Positions 8,312 through 15,894 of a stretch of 64,000 nucleotides of DNA are shown here, piece after piece. The stretch is from Aquincola tertiaricarbonis. Its GTDB lineage: Bacteria > Pseudomonadota > Gammaproteobacteria > Burkholderiales > Burkholderiaceae_C. The stretch lies in contig NZ_JZUE01000002.1 of the NCBI RefSeq assembly GCF_000969605.1, forward strand, positions 248,001 through 312,000, read 5' to 3'. The notes under the pieces are model-generated. The model saw only the letters and a list, made by a program, of their open reading frames with translations, had not been told where the DNA came from and did no database searches. Numbering within the stretch: position 1 is the first letter of the stretch; each line of letters starts with the position of its first letter. A program made the position numbers and the translations under genes.

Positions 8312-8388
8312 GCCTCAGCCCCGCCGGGCCGCCCCAAGGGGCTGAGATCCCCCTCGGGGGGCGCGAGCGCAGGGAGCTTGGGGGCCGG
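8312..8388. repeat. Palindromic intergenic element between convergent genes
   Basis: The 77-bp gap is made of nested inverted repeats: CTCAGCCCC (8314-8322) with GGGGCTGAG (8338-8346), CCCCAAG (8332-8338) with CTTGGGG (8377-8383), and CCCCC/GGGGG around 8349-8361. The block resembles a foldback element I recall as dispersed in Comamonadaceae-type genomes. Between two convergent stop codons it could act as a bidirectional transcription barrier, although it has no T tract. Confidence 0.6.
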
Positions 8389-9126
8389 CTACTTCATCTG
8401 CACCGTGCCGCTGACCGTGGCGGTGACGGTGCTCTTGCCGGCTTCCACCGGCAGGGCCTCGTCCATCTGCGCGGCCGCGGCGCGCATGTAGGTCTTTGGC
8501 GCGATGGGAATCGACCCCACCTCGTTGGTCTGCACGTTCACCTCACGCACGGTGGCCTCCTGGTAGCCGAAATGCCGGGCCATCTCGGTGGCCTGCGCCT
8601 GGAAGCGCTTGATCGCCTGCGCGGCGACCTCGGCCTCCACCTTCTGCGTCGCCTCGCGCGACAGGCCGTAGTTCACGCGGCCGATCGTCATCGTCGAGAT
8701 GCGGCCCGACAGCTGCGAGATGGCGGCCATGTCGCGGCCCTGCACCACCAGTTCCGCCGTGCCCTGCCAGCCGTTGATGGCGCCTTTGGCCGCATAGCGC
8801 GGATAGAGCGAGAAGTTGCCCGTCTGCACCTCCACCTGCTCCGGCCGGGCGGCCTTTCGGGCCTCGGCCAGCGCGGCGTCCAACGCCTGCTTGAGCTGGG
8901 TTTGCACCGTGGCCGCATCCGTCCCTTCGCGCGTCGCGGTGAAGGTGATGGTCAGCAGGTCCTTCGCCACTTCCACACTGGCGCTGGCGTTCAAGCCGAG
9001 CACCCCTTGCGGCGCGGGCAGCACCGCCTGCTGGGCCGAGGCGCTGAAGGCCGCCAGGCCCACCAGGGCGGCGAGCAGCGCCGAACGGCGGATGGTGGCG
9101 CGGGGACGATCGATCGTGGGTTTCAT
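8389..9126 (-). CDS. SIMPL-domain (DUF541) periplasmic protein
   Basis: A 245-residue exported protein. Residues 1-32 form a Sec signal peptide (two Arg, then a hydrophobic run to SASAQQ). The rest is a single SIMPL/DUF541 domain, recognised by the start NASASVEVAKDLLTITFTAT, a Gly/Tyr-containing middle (FSLYPRYAAKGAINGWQGTA) and a C-terminal AAAQMDEALPVEAGKSTVTA segment. E. coli YggE is a relative linked to reduced oxidative stress, but the biochemical activity of the family is not settled. The start ATG 9126 places the signal peptide correctly. It is transcribed divergently from the ompR-type gene across a 239-bp regulatory region. Confidence 0.88.
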   Translation of the reverse strand: MKPTIDRPRATIRRSALLAALVGLAAFSASAQQAVLPAPQGVLGLNASASVEVAKDLLTITFTATREGTDAATVQTQLKQALDAALAEARKAARPEQVEVQTGNFSLYPRYAAKGAINGWQGTAELVVQGRDMAAISQLSGRISTMTIGRVNYGLSREATQKVEAEVAAQAIKRFQAQATEMARHFGYQEATVREVNVQTNEVGSIPIAPKTYMRAAAAQMDEALPVEAGKSTVTATVSGTVQMK

Positions 9127-9282
9127 GAAGCTCCTGTGGGCAAGAAAAAGTGACGCCGCAACGGCTGCGCCAGACCGGCACCTGCGCTGGAGGGGGCCGC
9201 TCTCCGCTGGGCATGCGCCCTGCCAACAACCGCTGGCCATGGCACCGGGTTGACTGGCGGACCGGCCTTTGGTTACCGAAAG

Positions 9283-9352
9283 ACTTGTAACCACGGGTCA
9301 GAACAAGGGTTAACCCTTAGTCTTTCCTGCGCACAATGCGCCTGTTACAAGT
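9283..9352. promoter_or_regulatory. Nested palindromes upstream of the OmpR-type regulator
   Basis: Perfect 9-bp arms ACTTGTAAC (9283-9291) and GTTACAAGT (9344-9352) flank a 14-bp perfect palindrome AAGGGTTAACCCTT (9305-9318). The right arm ends 13 bp before the ompR-type ATG. TTGTAAC/GTTACA elements resemble sites of OmpR/RstA-type regulators, so autoregulation is plausible. No strong -35/-10 pair stands out. Confidence 0.5.
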
Positions 9353-9365
9353 TTGGAGTCCACAT

Positions 9366-10100
9366 ATGAACGCACCCGCAAACACACGGCCGGACCGGAT
9401 CGTCGTTGTTGATGACGATGCCCGCATTCGTGATTTGCTGCGGCGCTACCTGACGCAGGAAGGTTTCGAGGTGCTGCTGGCCGAAGACGCCAAGGCGCTC
9501 AACCGCGTCATCACCCGCGAGACCATTGACCTGATCGTGCTCGACCTGATGCTGCCGGGCGAGGACGGCCTGTCGATCTGCCGCCGCCTGCGCGCGGCCA
9601 ACGACGTCACGCCCATCATCATGCTCACCGCCAAGGTGGAGGACGTCGACCGCATCGTCGGCCTGGAGGTGGGCGCCGACGACTACCTGCCCAAGCCCTT
9701 CAACCCGCGCGAGCTGCTGGCCCGCATCCATGCAGTGCTGCGCCGCCGCCCGGCGATGGAAGCGCCCGGTGCGCCGGCCAAGGAAGCGCAGACCGTCACC
9801 TTCGGCCCGTTCGAGTTCGACCTGTCGCTGCGCCGCCTGACCAAGGACGGCGAGCAGATCGCGCTGACCACCGGCGAGTTCTCGATGCTCAAGGCGCTGG
9901 TGCGCCACCCGCGCCAGCCGCTGTCGCGCGACAAGCTGGCGCAGCTGGCCCGCGGCCGCGAGTTCGAGCCCTTCGACCGCAGCCTGGACGTGCAGATCAG
10001 CCGCCTGCGCAAGATGATCGAGCCCGACCCGGCGCAGCCGCGGTACATCCAGACGGTGTGGGGCGTCGGTTATGTCTTCGTGCCGGACGGCGCAGCCTGA
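9366..10100 (+). CDS. ompR: OmpR-family response regulator
   Basis: 244 residues: receiver domain with acidic VVDDD, phospho-acceptor Asp60 in LDLMLPGEDG and Lys110 in DDYLPKPF, then a winged-helix DNA-binding domain ending in the usual YIQTVWGVGYVFVP. Close resemblance to OmpR, including the GEDGLSICRRLR segment, suggests a true OmpR-type regulator of envelope or osmotic genes. ATG 9366 gives the family N-terminus; an upstream in-frame start would lie in the regulatory palindromes. The kinase gene follows after 46 bp. Confidence 0.93.
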   Translation: MNAPANTRPDRIVVVDDDARIRDLLRRYLTQEGFEVLLAEDAKALNRVITRETIDLIVLDLMLPGEDGLSICRRLRAANDVTPIIMLTAKVEDVDRIVGLEVGADDYLPKPFNPRELLARIHAVLRRRPAMEAPGAPAKEAQTVTFGPFEFDLSLRRLTKDGEQIALTTGEFSMLKALVRHPRQPLSRDKLAQLARGREFEPFDRSLDVQISRLRKMIEPDPAQPRYIQTVWGVGYVFVPDGAA

Positions 10101-10146
10101 TCTTGAGGCGCTTTCTCTTCGCTGACTGCGGGCATCATCGCGCCCG

Positions 10147-11472
10147 ATGAGCAGCCGTCATGTCGCCCTCAGCCTCTTCTGGCGCACCTTCGTCCTGCTG
10201 GCCCTGCTGCTGACGGGCGGCATCTTCGCGTGGGTGCAGACCCTGCGCGCGCTCGAATTCGAGCCGCGCGCGGTGCAGGCCGCGCAGCAGATCGCGGCGC
10301 TGGTCAACCTGAGCCGCGCTGCGCTGCGCTACTCCGACAGCATCAGCCGCACCTCCATCGTCAAGACCATGGACGACCAGGATGCGCTGCGGGTGCTGCC
10401 ACGCGAGCCCGGTGACCGCTGGGAGCCTTTCGAGGTCGACCGCTTCACCCGCCGCGTGGGCCAGGAGCTGCACAACCGGCTGGGCGCCGAGACGCTGGTG
10501 GCGCGCACCGTCAACGGCCGCGACGGGCTGTGGGTGGGCTTCACCATCGAGAACGACCTGTACTGGCTGCAGGCCGAGTCCACCCGCGTGGTGCCGCTGA
10601 CGCCGGGCACCTGGTTCGTCTGGGTGGGCATCGCGCTGCTGGCCACGCTGGTGGGTTCGGTGGCCATCGCGCGGCGCATCAACCAGCCCCTGCGCGAGCT
10701 GTCGTTCGCGGCCAGCCGCATCCGCGACGGCGAGTTCGATTCGCGGCTGGACGAGAACACCCTGACCAGCGAGATCCGCGAGGTCAACATGGGCTTCAAC
10801 CGCATGGCGCGCGAGCTTGCCAAGGTGGAGGAAGACCGCGCGATCATGCTGGCCGGCATCAGCCACGACCTGCGCACGCCGCTGGCGCGGCTGCGGCTGG
10901 AAGCGGAGATGAGCGTCAACGACGACGAAGCGCGGCGCAACATGGCGATGGACATCGACCAGCTCGACGCCATCATCGACAAGTTCCTGGACTATGCGCG
11001 GCCGGGCGATACCCGGCTGGTGCCGGTGCACCTGTCGATGCTGATCGACCGCGAGGCCGCGGGCTTCCGCGACCCGGCGCTGCAGATCACCTCACGGGTG
11101 GCCATCGACGTCAAGGTGATGGCCGACGAGACCGAGCTGGGCCGCGTGTTCCAGAACCTGTTCGAGAACGCGCGCCGCTATGGCCAGACGCCCGGCACCG
11201 GCATCACCCGCATCGACGTCAGCTATTCGCGCGCCGGCCCCTGGGTGACGGTGAGCGTGCGCGACCATGGCCGCGGCGTGGCCCCCGAGAAGCTGGCCGA
11301 GCTGACCACGCCCTTCTACCGCGGGGACACCGCCCGCACCGCCGCCACCGGCGCCGGCCTGGGCCTGGCCATCGTCGACAAGTCGCTGCAGCGCATGGGC
11401 GGCAATCTGGAGCTGGCGAATGCGGCCGAAGGTGGGCTGGTGGCCCACGTCAAGCTCAAGCGCGCACCGTAG
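10147..11472 (+). CDS. envZ: EnvZ-type sensor histidine kinase
   Basis: 441 residues, partner of the preceding OmpR-type regulator. The order is TM1 (about 10-31), periplasmic sensor region (32-153), TM2 (154-175), HAMP (about 176-228), the dimerisation/phospho-acceptor helix with His240 in GISHDLRTPLARLRLE, and a HATPase domain with NLFENARRYG, DHGRGV and GAGLGLAIVDKS boxes. The GISHDLRTPL motif and the short membrane-proximal layout match EnvZ. All catalytic boxes are intact. A small hairpin CCCGCG-GGTA-CGCGGG (11487-11502) follows the stop and separates it from the convergent MFS gene. Confidence 0.93.
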   Translation: MSSRHVALSLFWRTFVLLALLLTGGIFAWVQTLRALEFEPRAVQAAQQIAALVNLSRAALRYSDSISRTSIVKTMDDQDALRVLPREPGDRWEPFEVDRFTRRVGQELHNRLGAETLVARTVNGRDGLWVGFTIENDLYWLQAESTRVVPLTPGTWFVWVGIALLATLVGSVAIARRINQPLRELSFAASRIRDGEFDSRLDENTLTSEIREVNMGFNRMARELAKVEEDRAIMLAGISHDLRTPLARLRLEAEMSVNDDEARRNMAMDIDQLDAIIDKFLDYARPGDTRLVPVHLSMLIDREAAGFRDPALQITSRVAIDVKVMADETELGRVFQNLFENARRYGQTPGTGITRIDVSYSRAGPWVTVSVRDHGRGVAPEKLAELTTPFYRGDTARTAATGAGLGLAIVDKSLQRMGGNLELANAAEGGLVAHVKLKRAP

Positions 11473-11536
11473 AGCGGGCACCCGGTCCCGCGGGTACGCG
11501 GGCCCGCCCGCCGAGCGGTTAGCGCGGCGGGAGTGC

Positions 11537-12793
11537 TCAACGCGCTGCGCGCCGGCCCGGGCCCATGCGAAAGAACGCGCCAGCCAGCAAAGCCAGCGCT
11601 GCGGCCAGCAGCATCAAAGTGCCCAACAGCGCGTCGTAACCACCGGCTTCAATCAACAGGGCGCCGACGTAGGGGAACAGGTAGCGCGCGAACAGGTACG
11701 ACAGGCTGAACGCGATCAACGCCTGCGAGCGCAGGGCCGGTGGCGCCCAGTCGGCGGCCTGGGCCTGCAGCGTCGGGTACAGCAGCCCATAGCCGATGCC
11801 CAGCGCCAGCGCACCAGCCGCATAGGCCACGACCGAGACGCCAGCCAGGCACAACAGCGCCAATCCCGCGACCATCAGCACAGCCAGCGCAGGGACCGTC
11901 ACCCGCGCGGGCCGGCTGGCGAGTGGCCCGCTCAACAGGAAGCGCGCCGCGACCACGGCCAGCATGTAGGCGCCGTAGAACACCGCGTAGTCGATGTGTC
12001 TGGCCGCCGCCATCGTCGTCTGGAAGTTCATCATGCTGGTGTAGACACAGGCGCACAGGAACACCATGGCCACGAACCAGGCGCTGGGCAGGGCCAGCAG
12101 CTGACGCAGCCGCCGACGCCGCGCAGGGTCGGTGGAGGGTGAGCGAGCCATCGCGTCGGCGGCTGCATAGGCGGCATTGCGCCAGGCGGCCCATGCCGAT
12201 GCAACACAGGCGGCAGCGCTGGCCGCCGAGCCCAGCACGAATAGATCGGTGAACTGCCAGCCGGCCCGGGCCATTGCCCAGCGCGACACCAGCGGCGCCA
12301 GGCCGATGCCCAGGGTGTTGAAGGCGCCGTAGACCATGAAGTGGTAAGCCCGCCGTTCACCGTCGATGACACTGGACAGGCAGATCGGCCCCTGTGCGAG
12401 GAACAGTCCCCAGCCCACGCCCTGCAGCACGGAGCCGGCGTACCAGGCCGCCCCGCCCGCCGGCTCTGGCCATCCGGCCATGCAACCCGCCAGGCATGCG
12501 CTGCCGGCGAAGAAGATGCCGCTGCCCCAAGGCGCCACGGCGGCCAGCCCGAAGCGACGTAACAGGGCATGGCTGCTGCCTGCGCACAGCAACGCGCCGA
12601 TGGCGCCAGCCGCGAACACCTGGCCGAAGAACACCTCGTCCAGGCCCCGCGACTTCATGGCCAATGGCAGCGTGAGGAAGGCGCCGACGCCAAACGCGAG
12701 CAGGAAATTCTCGGCACACAGGAGTGCGCGGATGGCCTTCAGGCGGCGCGGTCCGGCAGCAGGGAGCGTTGGTGACAAGGCGAGTCGGCGCAC
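11537..12793 (-). CDS. MFS transporter of unknown substrate
   Basis: A 418-residue membrane protein with about twelve hydrophobic segments in two six-helix halves separated by a charged loop near residues 210-235 (RSPSTDPARRRRLRQL). General major-facilitator features are present but there is no signature that names a substrate. The open frame begins with a GTG at 12793 and has no nearby ATG before the first membrane helix, which starts around residue 26. No strong Shine-Dalgarno is seen. It is not clearly in an operon: ispF ends about 100 bp upstream and the envZ gene converges on it. Confidence 0.78.
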   Translation of the reverse strand: MRRLALSPTLPAAGPRRLKAIRALLCAENFLLAFGVGAFLTLPLAMKSRGLDEVFFGQVFAAGAIGALLCAGSSHALLRRFGLAAVAPWGSGIFFAGSACLAGCMAGWPEPAGGAAWYAGSVLQGVGWGLFLAQGPICLSSVIDGERRAYHFMVYGAFNTLGIGLAPLVSRWAMARAGWQFTDLFVLGSAASAAACVASAWAAWRNAAYAAADAMARSPSTDPARRRRLRQLLALPSAWFVAMVFLCACVYTSMMNFQTTMAAARHIDYAVFYGAYMLAVVAARFLLSGPLASRPARVTVPALAVLMVAGLALLCLAGVSVVAYAAGALALGIGYGLLYPTLQAQAADWAPPALRSQALIAFSLSYLFARYLFPYVGALLIEAGGYDALLGTLMLLAAALALLAGAFFRMGPGRRAAR

Positions 12794-12895
12794 GGGCCGC
12801 CAGCGAGCAAGGGGGCCGGATTATTCGACCTGCCCCGGCGACTGCCCAACGTCAATATGCGCACTGACGCACGGCGCGTCAGCGCACCGCGCGCC

Positions 12896-13417
12896 TCAGC
12901 TGCCCGGCACTGCGCCGGCGCCGAGCCCGCACAACAGCACCACCGCCCGCGCCTCGATGGCGCGGCCTTCGCCCACCGGGCCCATCTTCTCGGCCGTCTT
13001 GGCCTTGACGTTCACACGCTCGACCGGGATGCCGAGCGAGGTCGCCACCCGCTCGCGCATCGTGGGAATGTGCGGGGCCATCTTGGGTGCCTGGGCCACG
13101 ATGGTGGCGTCAACGTTCACCGGCTCCCAGCCGGCGGCACGCACACGCTTGACGGCCTCGACCAGCAAAGCGACCGAATCGGCGCCCTTGAACGTCGGGT
13201 CGGTGTCCGGAAAGTGGCGGCCGATGTCGCCCAGCGCGGCCGCGCCAAACAGCGCGTCGGTGATCGCGTGCAGCAGCGCATCCGCGTCCGAGTGGCCGAG
13301 CAGGCCGTGGCTGTGCGGGATGGGCACGCCGCCCAGGATCAGCGGGCGGCCGGTGACCAGCTGGTGGGTGTCCCAGCCTTCGCCGATGCGCAGGGCGGGG
13401 ATCGCGGGAGTCGTCAT
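12896..13417 (-). CDS. ispF: 2-C-methyl-D-erythritol 2,4-cyclodiphosphate synthase
   Basis: Fifth enzyme of the non-mevalonate (MEP) isoprenoid pathway; it cyclises CDP-methylerythritol 2-phosphate with release of CMP. Length 173 (usual ~160). Metal ligands are visible as Asp16 and His18 in GEGWDTHQL, with the [20 protein letters not shown] motif following. The [20 protein letters not shown] and [14 protein letters not shown] segments are typical. It is the last gene of a four-gene minus-strand run (ispD, map, araC/gyrI, ispF) and starts 27 bp after the araC-type gene. Usually ispF directly follows or is fused to ispD. Confidence 0.96.
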   Translation of the reverse strand: MTTPAIPALRIGEGWDTHQLVTGRPLILGGVPIPHSHGLLGHSDADALLHAITDALFGAAALGDIGRHFPDTDPTFKGADSVALLVEAVKRVRAAGWEPVNVDATIVAQAPKMAPHIPTMRERVATSLGIPVERVNVKAKTAEKMGPVGEGRAIEARAVVLLCGLGAGAVPGS

Positions 13418-13444
13418 GTCGTGGTCCGGTGGCAGGTTCGGCCG

Positions 13445-14368
13445 CTATTGTCCCAAGGGCACCACCGGGATGCAGATGTCGCACTCGAAGCCTTCGCCCT
13501 CGCCGCGCGCGCCGGCCGGCGGATAGCGCTCGAAGCACGGGCCGTGGGCCAGGCCGAAGCCGCTGTCGGGCAGCCAGTCGCGGAACAGCGCGTTCCAGGC
13601 CTCGCCGATGGTGGCCGGCGTGCCGCGGAAGTGCAGCTCGGCATGGCGGCCGGCCGGCAGCATGAGCAGCATCGCGCCGCCGCTGGGCACGAAGCCCGGC
13701 GGCACCTGCACGCCTGCGTCGTAGCGGCACTGCGCGGGGTCGGTGATGCTCGGGTCGTCGTAGCCGATGCCGTAGCACGGCGAGTCCATCAGGCCGTGCA
13801 GGCGCAGCCAGGGCTCCATCGTCTCGCGCCAGAAGCGGCCGATGCCCGGGCCGTAGGGCCCGACGTAGCGCAGGCAGGCGAGCTGCACGCTGTCGCGGTG
13901 ATGCAGGGTAACGTCGTTCATGGGGGCTCCGGTCGGTGGGTGGGTGAGGGCTTCATGCTCGCTGCCCGCCGCGCCCGGCGCCTGACCGATCTTGCGCAGC
14001 ACCTGATCCAGATTGCGCTCCTGCAGCCGCTGCTGCCGCCAGGCGCTCGGCGGCGCCCCGAAGCGCAGCCGGAAGGCGCGCGCAAAGGCTTCGCCGGAGC
14101 CGAAGCCCACGTCCAGCGCAGCTTCGGTGATGCCCAGCCGCGGATTGCACAGCAGCCGCATTGCCGCCACCTCCAGCCGGCGGCGGCGCAGGTAGTCGCC
14201 CAGCGTCTCGCCCATCCAGGCCGCGAACACGCGGTGGAAGTGGAAAGGCGAGAAGTGCGCCATCGCGGCCACGCTCGGCAGGTCGAGCGGCGCGGCGAGG
14301 TGCCGGTCGATGTGCAGCAGCACCTTGCGCAGGCGCAGGTCGTGCTCGCGGCGGCTGTTGGTTGACAC
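13445..14368 (-). CDS. AraC-type regulator fused to a GyrI-like effector domain
   Basis: Residues about 12-110 form the two helix-turn-helix units of an AraC DNA-binding domain (LPSVAAMAHFSPFHFHRVF, then ITEAALDVGFGSGEAFARAF). A linker leads to a C-terminal GyrI-like/Rob-type small-molecule domain starting at VTLHHRDSVQLACLRYVGPY and ending ECDICIPV. This AraC-at-N-terminus, GyrI-at-C-terminus order is that of Rob and related regulators. GTG 14368 is preferred because CAGG sits 6 bp upstream; a TTG at 14374 is an alternative. The gene lies between map and ispF on the same strand with gaps under 35 bp, so it is probably cotranscribed with isoprenoid genes. Its ligand is unknown. Confidence 0.88.
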   Translation of the reverse strand: MSTNSRREHDLRLRKVLLHIDRHLAAPLDLPSVAAMAHFSPFHFHRVFAAWMGETLGDYLRRRRLEVAAMRLLCNPRLGITEAALDVGFGSGEAFARAFRLRFGAPPSAWRQQRLQERNLDQVLRKIGQAPGAAGSEHEALTHPPTGAPMNDVTLHHRDSVQLACLRYVGPYGPGIGRFWRETMEPWLRLHGLMDSPCYGIGYDDPSITDPAQCRYDAGVQVPPGFVPSGGAMLLMLPAGRHAELHFRGTPATIGEAWNALFRDWLPDSGFGLAHGPCFERYPPAGARGEGEGFECDICIPVVPLGQ

Positions 14369-14398
14369 GATCAACCTGGGCGGGCCGCCGCGCCGGGC

Positions 14399-15145
14399 TC
14401 AATGCCGCGTGACGACGATGGGCGCGCCGTTCGTCACGATCAGCGTGTGCTCGAACTGCGCCGACAGGTTGCCTGCGCCGCCCGACAGCGTCCAGCCGTC
14501 GCCGGTGTCTTCGGCGATGCGGGCGCGGGTCGACAGGAAGGGCTCGATGGTGATCACCATGCCGGCGGCCAGCACGCGCTTCTCGCTCGGGTCGGCAAAG
14601 CCGGGAATGAACTCGGGCGCTTCGTGCAGCGCGCGGCCCACGCCGTGGCTGCCCAGGTTGCGCAGGATGCGGAAGCCCGTCTGCTTCGCCACGCGCTCGA
14701 TGGTGCGGCCGATGGCGGCCACCGGCCGGCCGGCGCGGGCCTGGCCCAGTGCCTCGTCCAGCGCATGGCGGGCGGCCCAGCACAACCGCGTCTTCACCGG
14801 CGTGGTGGGCGGCACCACACGGGTGCCGCCGGTGTCGGCGAAGTAGCCGTCCAGCTCGGCCGAGACGTCGATGTTCACCACGTCGCCCTTGGCGATGCGG
14901 CGCGCGCCGGGCAGGCCGTGCGCCGCCTCTTCGTTGATGCTGATGCAGGTGGCACCGGGGAAGCCATAGGTGAGCTGCGGCGCAGACCGCGCACCGGCTG
15001 CGGCCAGCAGCCGGGCGCCGATGGCGTCCAGCTCGTCGGTGCGCATGCCGGGCTCGATGGCGTCGAGCATGCTGTGCAGCACGTCGCTCACCAGCGCGCC
15101 GGCACGGCGCAGGCCTTCGATGTCGGCATCGGTTTCTATCGTCAT
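14399..15145 (-). CDS. map: Type I methionine aminopeptidase
   Basis: Removes the initiator methionine from nascent proteins. 248 residues, with all family residues visible: His in EEAAHGLPG, metal ligands in [18 protein letters not shown] (two Asp), [10 protein letters not shown] (His), MVITIEPF (Glu) and SAQFEHT (Glu). There is no N-terminal zinc-finger extension. It starts 10 bp after ispD on the same strand. The housekeeping map of proteobacteria is normally beside rpsB; that locus is not in this window, so whether this is the main or a second copy is undecided. Confidence 0.94.
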   Translation of the reverse strand: MTIETDADIEGLRRAGALVSDVLHSMLDAIEPGMRTDELDAIGARLLAAAGARSAPQLTYGFPGATCISINEEAAHGLPGARRIAKGDVVNIDVSAELDGYFADTGGTRVVPPTTPVKTRLCWAARHALDEALGQARAGRPVAAIGRTIERVAKQTGFRILRNLGSHGVGRALHEAPEFIPGFADPSEKRVLAAGMVITIEPFLSTRARIAEDTGDGWTLSGGAGNLSAQFEHTLIVTNGAPIVVTRH

Positions 15146-15155
15146 GGGATATTCC

Positions 15156-15872
15156 TTACAGCGTGTTCAGCAGACGTTCGGCCAGCGTGAAATCGCCCGG
15201 CCAGGTGACCTTGAAGTTGGCGGCATCGCCCACCACCAGCCGCGGCTGCAGGCCCAGCGCCTCGATGGCACCGGCCTCGTCGGTGGGTGCGTCGCCGATG
15301 GCGGCCAGCGCCTGGCGAAGCAATCCGATGCGGAACATCTGCGGCGTCTGCGCGGCCCACTTGGCGCTGCGGTCGACGGTGGCGGCCACACGGCCCTGCG
15401 CATCGGCCTGCTTGAGCGTGTCGGCCACCGGCAGGGCCAGCAGGCCGCCCACTTCATCGCCCAGGCAGGCGTCGATCAGCCGGTCGACCCACGCCGGCTG
15501 CACCAGGCAACGCGCGGCGTCGTGCACCAGCACCCAGTCGTCGGGCTGCGCGCCGCGCTCGGCCAGCACCTGCAGGCCATTGGCCACCGTGGCGGCGCGG
15601 CTGGCGCCACCGCAGCGGGCCAGCCATTCGCGGTTCGGCGCACGGCCGAACCAGGGCACGGCAGCTTCGAACAGATCGTCCTCGGCCGACAGCACCACCA
15701 GCGTCGCTGTCAGCCGCGGCACGGCGGCCAGCGCGGCCAGCGTGTGCGCCACCATGGCCCGGCCGGCCAGCGGCACGTACTGCTTGGGCCCATCGGCGCC
15801 CGAGCGTGCACCGACACCGGCGCAGGGAACAAGGGCATGGCAGCGGGGCATCCGCTCGACGGGCTGGGTCAT
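15156..15872 (-). CDS. ispD: 2-C-methyl-D-erythritol 4-phosphate cytidylyltransferase
   Basis: Third enzyme of the MEP pathway; it transfers CMP from CTP to methylerythritol phosphate. 238 residues. The nucleotide-binding loop [16 protein letters not shown], the HDAAR motif and [12 protein letters not shown] are diagnostic. A shorter start (MPRCHAL, ATG 15851) is possible and would fit many homologues. It heads the ispD-map-araC/gyrI-ispF run and is divergent from mfd, with only 22 bp between the two start codons, so the promoters of both genes must overlap each other or the coding regions. Confidence 0.95.
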   Translation of the reverse strand: MTQPVERMPRCHALVPCAGVGARSGADGPKQYVPLAGRAMVAHTLAALAAVPRLTATLVVLSAEDDLFEAAVPWFGRAPNREWLARCGGASRAATVANGLQVLAERGAQPDDWVLVHDAARCLVQPAWVDRLIDACLGDEVGGLLALPVADTLKQADAQGRVAATVDRSAKWAAQTPQMFRIGLLRQALAAIGDAPTDEAGAIEALGLQPRLVVGDAANFKVTWPGDFTLAERLLNTL

Positions 15873-15894
15873 CGAGGCGATTCTAGAATTCGCG

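Noticed and set aside
9250-9278. TTGACT as -35 of an ompR promoter
   Set aside because: No acceptable -10 hexamer lies 16-18 bp downstream.
11487-11502. CCCGCG-GGTA-CGCGGG hairpin as envZ terminator
   Set aside because: Six-base stem without a T run, common by chance at this GC content.
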